DNA of 56,741 nucleotides from Bacteroidales bacterium UBA6192 (lineage in GTDB: Bacteria > Bacteroidota > Bacteroidia > Bacteroidales > F082): assembly GCA_002422725.1 (NCBI GenBank), contig DITE01000025.1:4208-60948 (forward strand), given 5' to 3'. Shown here one piece after another: positions 52,201 through 56,741 of this stretch (the first letter of the stretch is position 1; each line of letters opens with the position of its first letter). The notes under the pieces are model-generated. The model made no database searches. It was not told the DNA's origin and saw only the letters and a program-made list of their open reading frames with translations. The translations under genes were made by a program, and so were the position numbers.

Positions 52201-53603
52201 CAGTGTTGCTCACTGCCGGAGCTGCGGCTATGGGTTTTTTACCTATGGCTATTTCAACAGGCGCAGGGGCCGAAGTTCAACGACCACTTGCTACCGTAGT
52301 AATTGGGGGGCTAATTACTTCTACTATGTTGACCATGATCGCTTTGCCTTTGCTTTTTGAACTATTCTATAATGTTAAAGGAATAAAATTTTTTCCTTTC
52401 CGTCTTGTTCGATCCAATTTTCTTGTTGTCTTAGTTCTGATTTGTATTCCGGTAGTAACTTCTTTTGGACAGAATCCCAATCTGAAATTAAATGATGTCA
52501 TTGATGTGGCCTTGCATAACAACAAACAAGTAGCAGCTTATATGCTGAAGGTTGAAGAAAGTAAAGCATTGCGAAAGACCGCTTTTGCCCCCGATAAAAC
52601 TGTATTCAGTTATGGTACCGATCAAAATAACATAGCCGAAAAAGGTTATCCCCTAAAAGTTTGGGGAGTGGAACAAAGTTTCAGTTTTCCAACTCTTTAT
52701 TCAGCAGAAGGCGAATCAAGGCAAATTGAAGTTTCAATAGCAGAGGCAAATTGGAATATTCAAAAAAACGATTTGATAAAAAGGGTTTCCTTTTCATATT
52801 TCGATTATCAGACTCTTCTGAATAAGCAAAGATTGTATCAGACCCTGGATAGCCTGTATAATGTATTACTGGCCAATTCCGAAAAAAGGGCGCAAATTGG
52901 AGATGTTAGCCGGCTTGAGGTCTTGAATATGAGGGCAAAGAAAAGTCAGGCGGCAATTCAATTAAATTATTTGGAAGTTGATGTAGCAAATGCCTATAAA
53001 CGGCTAAAAATTTTAATGCATTACGAGAGCGATTTTACCGTTCCAATGGCATTGGAATTGTTGCCGGAAATTGACGGAATTCCTGATTCTTTGCCTGTTT
53101 TTGATTTATTAAAAAACGAGAACAATTTTTTAAATTCACTTGTGCGGGTTGAAAAAAATAAAATACTACCGGATTTTTCTGTGAATTATTTTTTGGGCTC
53201 CAACCAATACGAAAATGGCAACTATTATCATGGATTTCAAATTGGAGCTGCTTTTCCCTTGTTTTATGGAAGTTACAACGCCCGGATAAATGCAGCAAAG
53301 CTTTCAGCTAAGGCTAACACATTATTCAAAGAGAACGAAACAATATTAATAACCAATCAGTTGAAACAATTGGCCAGCGAGCATTCAATACATAAAGCTT
53401 TGCTCGATAATTATAAATTTTCAGGAAAACCATTAATGGACGAGATAATGAATACAGCATTGAAATCATATCAATTGGGTGAAATAAATTTTTATCAGTT
53501 CGTTAGCAGTTACGAAACTGCAATTCAAATTCAACTCGAGCACCTGGATAATATATTGAAATTTAATATAACAGTTACGGAAATAAGATATTTTTCAAAA
53601 TAA
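49260..53603 (+). CDS. Heavy-metal RND efflux pump fused to TolC-like domain
   Basis: 1,447 residues. Residues 1-1045 are a CusA/CzcA-type (HME-RND) pump: 12 membrane helices, the helix-4 proton relay DFGIIIDGAVIIVE at about 400-413, and the porter domains between. It exports monovalent or divalent heavy metals across the envelope. A hydrophobic segment at about 1052-1069 (FLVVLVLICIPVVTSFGQ) reads like a signal peptide and leads into a TolC-type outer-membrane factor domain (about 1070-1447). This kind of fusion is known in Bacteroidetes. The membrane-fusion partner is the next gene, 12 bases downstream. Confidence 0.9.
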   Translation: MLEKIIDFSVKNKLIVILFTLSIAAFGLYAVWHIPVGAVPDITNNQIQVITTSGSLSTQEIEQFITTPVEMEMANLPGVKEIRSISKFGISVVTVVFAENMGTYLPRQLIAEKIKTASANIPEAYGSPEMGPITTGLGEIYQYIVDVKHEFREKYSPMDLRTIQDWIIKRRLSGINGVVEINSWGGFLKQYEVAVIPARIKSLDISLMDIFNALENNNGISGGSYIEKTNQSYFIRGDGQARTLEDIENIVVKNNAGKPVLIKDLANVKFGFANRFGAITANGKGETVLGQIMMLKNANSRAVINEVKARVADIQNNLPEGVFINPILERSELISKTSFTVVENLILGAIIVLFIVVLLLGNFRSALVIASMIPLALLFTIGMMFIFGIDANLMSLGALDFGIIIDGAVIIVEFIAIRMGLQRDEVLSIQGDERQNVMDRISISGASKMMKSAIFGQIIILIVFIPILSLTGVEGKMFRPMALSFSFAIIGAMILGLTWLPVASALFLKPTKTKKRNISDWIMDKIHQSYYPVIKWSCGHKRIVLGAAIVSLLLTLVVFTRIGGEFVPTLDEGDFVIQPVLKTGTSLTKTVEMTTKMESILIEKFPDEVEQIVSRIGAAEVPTDPMSMEEIDMIIKLKPKKMWTSANNKEDLADKFKEALSIIPGVDYEFTQPIEMRFNELITGVRSDIAIKIFGEDLGYINQKALEIKNLIADVPGASDIIMEKTAGLPQIKVNYDRSKIAHYGVDTQTLNTLLSAAFGGKTAGVIFEGEKRFDLVMRFDDQNRTDIDDIRQLQVPVSTGHMIPLSELADIEYTLGPAKISHDNAHRRVVVSVNVRNRDLKSVIVDIQHKIDKNVKLKAGNYIQYGGQFENLQNATNRLMIAVPVALLLIFIFLHFAFKSLKDAVMIFTAIPLATVGGVLLLWIRGMPFSVSAGIGFIALFGIAVLNGIVLIEHLKELQHQGMKNMRELILTGTKNRLRPVLLTAGAAAMGFLPMAISTGAGAEVQRPLATVVIGGLITSTMLTMIALPLLFELFYNVKGIKFFPFRLVRSNFLVVLVLICIPVVTSFGQNPNLKLNDVIDVALHNNKQVAAYMLKVEESKALRKTAFAPDKTVFSYGTDQNNIAEKGYPLKVWGVEQSFSFPTLYSAEGESRQIEVSIAEANWNIQKNDLIKRVSFSYFDYQTLLNKQRLYQTLDSLYNVLLANSEKRAQIGDVSRLEVLNMRAKKSQAAIQLNYLEVDVANAYKRLKILMHYESDFTVPMALELLPEIDGIPDSLPVFDLLKNENNFLNSLVRVEKNKILPDFSVNYFLGSNQYENGNYYHGFQIGAAFPLFYGSYNARINAAKLSAKANTLFKENETILITNQLKQLASEHSIHKALLDNYKFSGKPLMDEIMNTALKSYQLGEINFYQFVSSYETAIQIQLEHLDNILKFNITVTEIRYFSK

Positions 53604-53615
53604 ACAGCAAGCAGC

Positions 53616-54728
53616 ATGAAAACAAATTTACTTATTGTATTTGTTCTGAGTGTGGTATTGGCATCATGCAATGATAATACAGAACAAACTACCGATAGTG
53701 ATTCCGGCTTTATTGAAATTACAAAAGCACAGTTTGAATCCGAAAAAATGGAATTTGGTGAGCCTGTTTTGTACCCCTTTGCCGATGTGGTTTATTTCAC
53801 TGGCAATATTATTCCTGCTGCTGATGGGCAGGCACAAATTAGTTTGCCATTATCAGGGACAATCAGTAAAATTTATTGCAAGCCGGGTCAAATCATTAAC
53901 AAAGGTTCGAAAATGTTCGATGTTTCCGGTTATGGATTCGTTGATATGCAGAAAGATTTTGGTGAATCATCGGCTATTTTGTCACGATTGAAAAGTGATT
54001 ATTTGCGGGCTGAGGAATTGTATAAAGAGAATATAGCAACTCAGAAAGATTTTGCATTGGCCGAAAGCAACTTTTTAGCTGAGAATGCAAAGTATAAGGC
54101 ATTGAAAATTAAACTCGAAAGCATAGGACTTGATATTTCAAAAATTGAAAAGGGTGAGTTTTATTCCACTTATACTATCAGATCGCCTATTGGTGGATTT
54201 GTTTCAAGTATTACTGCAACAATTGGACAATATGTAGAGCCTCAACAAAATATCGCAGAAATTATTGATGCGCAGTCTTTCCAGTTGCGACTATCCGTTT
54301 TTGAAAAAAACATCAATAGAATTAGAATTGGCCAGGCTGCAGTATTTTATTTGAACGGTAATAAATCTGAGAAATACAAAGCAACTATCAATGCTGTTGG
54401 GAAAACGATCATGTCTGATTCCAGGTCGCTTGAATGTTTTGCAGAAATAGATAACCCAAATGGAATTCATCTCGTTAGCAATCAATTTGTAGAAGGAGAG
54501 GTTTTTACGACGATTGACTCTGTTTTATCTGTTCCTGAAACTGCCATTATCAAATCGGAAAATGATTCATATATGTTAATTCTTGAGAAGGAAGAGAACT
54601 CAATTTTTTATCTCAAAAAAGTAAAGGTAAATACTGGTCGTCAATTCAACAATTATATTGAGTTGACAGAGCAACTGCCTTCGGGCAGGCTATTGGTTAA
54701 TGGTATTTATTCCATCCAAATCGAATAG
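53616..54728 (+). CDS. RND periplasmic adaptor lipoprotein
   Basis: 370 residues. A lipoprotein signal with Cys18 (VLASC) anchors it in the membrane. The order biotinyl-lipoyl-like half (about 60-95), coiled-coil hairpin (about 105-165), second lipoyl half, and beta-barrel/MP domains fits membrane-fusion proteins of the CusB/HlyD type. No CusF-like or His/Met-rich metal site is evident at the N-terminus. It pairs with the preceding pump-TolC fusion in one operon and bridges its parts in the periplasm. Confidence 0.88.
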   Translation: MKTNLLIVFVLSVVLASCNDNTEQTTDSDSGFIEITKAQFESEKMEFGEPVLYPFADVVYFTGNIIPAADGQAQISLPLSGTISKIYCKPGQIINKGSKMFDVSGYGFVDMQKDFGESSAILSRLKSDYLRAEELYKENIATQKDFALAESNFLAENAKYKALKIKLESIGLDISKIEKGEFYSTYTIRSPIGGFVSSITATIGQYVEPQQNIAEIIDAQSFQLRLSVFEKNINRIRIGQAAVFYLNGNKSEKYKATINAVGKTIMSDSRSLECFAEIDNPNGIHLVSNQFVEGEVFTTIDSVLSVPETAIIKSENDSYMLILEKEENSIFYLKKVKVNTGRQFNNYIELTEQLPSGRLLVNGIYSIQIE

Positions 54729-54759
54729 ATCAGGGCCGAAAGGCTGATTGTTAAACTGC

Positions 54760-54805
54760 CGGTGCAAAGCAACGCGTTAGAGCTAACGAGTGTTGAGCTT
54801 TTTTG
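54760..54805 (+). terminator. Hairpins after the efflux operon
   Basis: CGTTAG/CTAACG and an AGCT...AGCTTTTTT pattern, ending in a six-T run near 54795-54803. It fits a terminator of the pump operon, with modest stem quality. Confidence 0.4.
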
Positions 54806-54964
54806 GCAGTCCGTCAGCTGGCAAAAAAAAGAACGGACAGGAAGAAGGTTCTTGATTGCTATGACCTCATAAGCACTTCGGAATAATCTGGGACAACACT
54901 ACATCTGAAATACTTGTGATTTCTAAGCTAAATAATTTGCCCATTCGGTTAAATTGTATTTATT

Positions 54965-54993
54965 TTGTGAAGTGAAATTTACTTTTACATTTT
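54965..54993 (+). promoter_or_regulatory. Promoter of XRE-cupin regulator
   Basis: TTG at 54965-54967, an 18-base spacer and TACATTTT at 54986-54993 (one mismatch to TAnnTTTG). It lies 14 bases before the ATG at 55008. Confidence 0.45.
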
Positions 54994-55007
54994 AACATAT
55001 TTCCGCA

Positions 55008-55559
55008 ATGCTAAGGTTAGGTAATCGCATCAGAAACAGAAGAGAAAGCCTTCATATTCAGGTCAATGAATTAGCCAGTTCAATAGGTGTAACACCAAGT
55101 TTAATTTCACAGATTGAAAGAACCAAGGCCTATCCTTCAATCATAACACTGAAAAAAATTGCTGATGCACTTCAAACTACAGTTGGTTCGTTGATCGGGG
55201 AGAATGAAACTTATTCGAGTAGTCCGATGGTGAAGTTTGATGAAAAGAAAATTGTTCAATCCAACGATCAGGGAACAACCCTCTACTTATTATCCAATCA
55301 CGACCAACAAAAGTTAATGGAGCCTTATTTGTTGGCATTTATGCCTGAATCAACTTCAGAGCATCTTATCAATCCAATGCCGGGACAAAGTTTTTACTAT
55401 GCCTTATCCGGAAGTTTTAAGATAGAGATCAATTCACAGATTTTTCATTTGATTGAGGGCGATAGCTTTTATTTTAATTCGGGACATAAACAAACTATTT
55501 ATAATATCGGTAAAACAGAGGCAATGTTGATATGGATTTCAACCAATCCTATTTTGTAA
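55008..55559 (+). CDS. XRE-family regulator with cupin domain
   Basis: 183 residues. The N-terminal helix-turn-helix of XRE type (about 6-60, with GVTPSLISQIERTKAYPSI) is followed by a single cupin barrel (about 100-183: LAFMPESTSEHL, YYALSGSFKIEI, LIEGDSFYFNSGHKQ). Such proteins sense small molecules such as amines or amino-acid derivatives. The downstream KamA-type radical SAM gene suggests control of amino-acid metabolism, but a gap with a decayed gene separates them. Cytoplasmic. Confidence 0.9.
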   Translation: MLRLGNRIRNRRESLHIQVNELASSIGVTPSLISQIERTKAYPSIITLKKIADALQTTVGSLIGENETYSSSPMVKFDEKKIVQSNDQGTTLYLLSNHDQQKLMEPYLLAFMPESTSEHLINPMPGQSFYYALSGSFKIEINSQIFHLIEGDSFYFNSGHKQTIYNIGKTEAMLIWISTNPIL

Positions 55560-55576
55560 ATAATCTTCTTAGAGAA

Positions 55577-55986
55577 ATGCAATATAAAGTAGAAATTATG
55601 AAGAGTTCAGAAGATGGTTTTGAATGGGCTGACAACATAACAGCAACAGGGAAGGGTTTTCACTTGATACTATTGTCAGAATCACTTCAACAAACAAGGT
55701 GCCTCAACAAAACGTCAATTTAGTTAGCATGTCGGGAATGAGAATGTTGATAATAAATTCATTGTAAGTATGGGCAGCACACACAGAATGGGCGCAGAAA
55801 ATCAGCATGATAGTATTTATTTACCTGTCAGCACTAGTGCGATTAATCTGACGAAACTAATTTTTTTTCCTGAATTCTTACGAAATAGGGAGTTGCTTCT
55901 TTAATGATTTAGAACCCGGAAAATACTACATAATCAGCAGCAAAAATTTTGATATTCCTTTAAACCGGAATAACAGGAAAAGGTGA
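55577..55986 (+). pseudogene. Frameshifted gene remnant of unknown family
   Basis: A continuous coding-like signal runs through three reading frames: MQYKVEIMKSSEDGFEWAD... to about 55655, then a shift (FSLDTIVRITSTNKVPQQ), another near 55735 (GNENVDNKFIVSMGSTHRMG), and another at the 8-T run near 55865 (LNSYEIGSCFFNDLEPGKYY), ending in TGA at 55984. Repairing about three single-base indels, mostly in homopolymers, would give a protein of ~135 residues. I do not recognise it. Sequencing error is an alternative to true decay. Confidence 0.6.
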
Positions 55987-56064
55987 TTGCGCTTCAGAAA
56001 AAGGTAAAAGGAAAGAACTTGAATTGGCAAACAGTGAATAACAAAAATAAATACAAAAACCATT

Positions 56065-56741
56065 ATGACAACTCAGAAGATTGATTTAGACAGCGTTTTT
56101 CGGCAGTATCATTATTCCGAAGAATCTATTGCGGTTATTCGGGATGAAAATTTACTTCCACTCGGATTGCTCGAGAGACTGCATCATTGCTATCCGCAAC
56201 ATTCTGGATTTTTCAGAAAGGATGAACCAATTTTTACAGATAAAACATACTATTCCGGATTAAATGGCTTTAGAGAAATAATCGGGAAACTTAAAAATCA
56301 TGGAATTGAAATCGGTCATTTAAAAGAACGCGAATTTTTTATTGAAGTGTATCGATTTTTGGCCACGAAACACACTCTCAATTCTATAAATTGGAATAAT
56401 TATGAGAAAGATAGCATGTATTATTTGATTTTTCCTCAACCAGGAATGATTCATGCTGATGATGTGAAGCGATACACTGATGCTGAATCAGATGAGGACA
56501 GACGTAAAGTGGTTGAAGAATATCAGAAGAAAACAAATCCGCACGACGGAAACCAAAAACTAAATAAACCCTGGTTTATCAATGATGAAGGCATGTTGGA
56601 AATACTTCAGGGATGTCAGCATAAATACCCGCCTGTTAAGTTAATATTTGATAAAAGTACTCAGAATTGTTTTGCATTTTGTACGTATTGTTTCCGTCAT
56701 GCACAGGTAAGAGGCGATGATGACATGTTTGTTCAACATGA
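56065..56741 (+). CDS. KamA-type radical SAM aminomutase-like enzyme (partial)
   Basis: 225 codons, open to the window end, starting at the ATG at 56065. The N-terminal ~185 residues are an extension, followed by the radical-SAM cluster motif C-x3-C-x2-C (CFAFCTYCFRHAQVRG). The Phe-Arg-His segment after the third Cys resembles lysine 2,3-aminomutase (KamA/EpmB) family members. Such enzymes use SAM and PLP to shift amino groups; the PLP lysine and the rest of the barrel lie beyond the window, so the exact reaction is open. It follows the XRE-cupin gene and the frameshifted remnant. Confidence 0.85.
   Translation, partial: MTTQKIDLDSVFRQYHYSEESIAVIRDENLLPLGLLERLHHCYPQHSGFFRKDEPIFTDKTYYSGLNGFREIIGKLKNHGIEIGHLKEREFFIEVYRFLATKHTLNSINWNNYEKDSMYYLIFPQPGMIHADDVKRYTDAESDEDRRKVVEEYQKKTNPHDGNQKLNKPWFINDEGMLEILQGCQHKYPPVKLIFDKSTQNCFAFCTYCFRHAQVRGDDDMFVQH

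Overview
The window reads as chromosome of a Bacteroidetes bacterium, probably an anaerobic or facultative Bacteroidales-like relative. Supporting signs are several secreted proteins with a type IX secretion (T9SS) C-terminal sorting domain, Bacteroidetes promoters (TTG, about 20 bases, then TAnnTTTG), the weak ribosome-binding sites usual there, and an RND pump fused to a TolC-like domain. No rRNA, tRNA, CRISPR array, transposase or phage module was seen. The left third carries several decayed gene remnants.

Left part (1-20 kb). Here lie a membrane-anchored helical protein with a PRC-barrel protein, an SDR dehydrogenase, a PAS histidine kinase with a cysteine cluster, and a minus-strand metal-themed cluster (outer-membrane barrel, lipoprotein, secreted HMA domain with a T9SS tail) beside a CRP/FNR regulator. 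They are followed by a gluzincin peptidase, T9SS proteins, a type II NADH dehydrogenase, a tungsten AOR-family enzyme, tandem DoxX-like proteins, an NAD(P)-binding/DUF2867 protein and a GT39-type glycosyltransferase. Between them are remnants of a T9SS protein, an SDR and a probable tricorn-type protease, and two copies of a ~50-base hairpin repeat.

Middle (20.7-34.7 kb). This is a surface-structure locus. It has two paralogous secreted proteins with a tail-fibre-like motif and a C1q/TNF-like C-terminus, a large T9SS protein, a periplasmic chaperone-like protein, a MORN-repeat protein, three paralogous pilin-like beta-sandwich proteins, an embedded two-component system, and a 1,088-residue outer-membrane protein with the layout of an usher (Ig-like part, beta-barrel, CarbopepD/SdrD-B-like part) ending in a SPOR domain. 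A strong terminator sits between the second pilin-like gene and the third pilin-like/usher-like pair. I infer a chaperone-usher-like fibre assembly system peculiar to Bacteroidetes.

Right-middle (34.9-47.3 kb). Five translationally coupled genes look like a transmembrane electron conduit: b-type cytochrome, FeS-flavoprotein, 20-heme cytochrome c, 46-heme cytochrome c and outer-membrane barrel. The 46-heme gene contains two exact 897-base tandem units built from a 672-base unit plus a 225-base three-heme insert. An OmpR/histidine-kinase pair follows. Its promoter and the operon promoter share TTAAG-N6-TTAAG-N31-TAnnTTTG with identical spacing, which ties the regulator to the conduit. A cytochrome b561-type gene comes next.

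Right end (47.4-56.7 kb). It holds a kelch/T9SS protein, a heavy-metal RND pump fused to TolC with its membrane-fusion partner, an XRE-cupin regulator, a frameshifted gene remnant, and the start of a KamA-type radical SAM enzyme that runs off the window.
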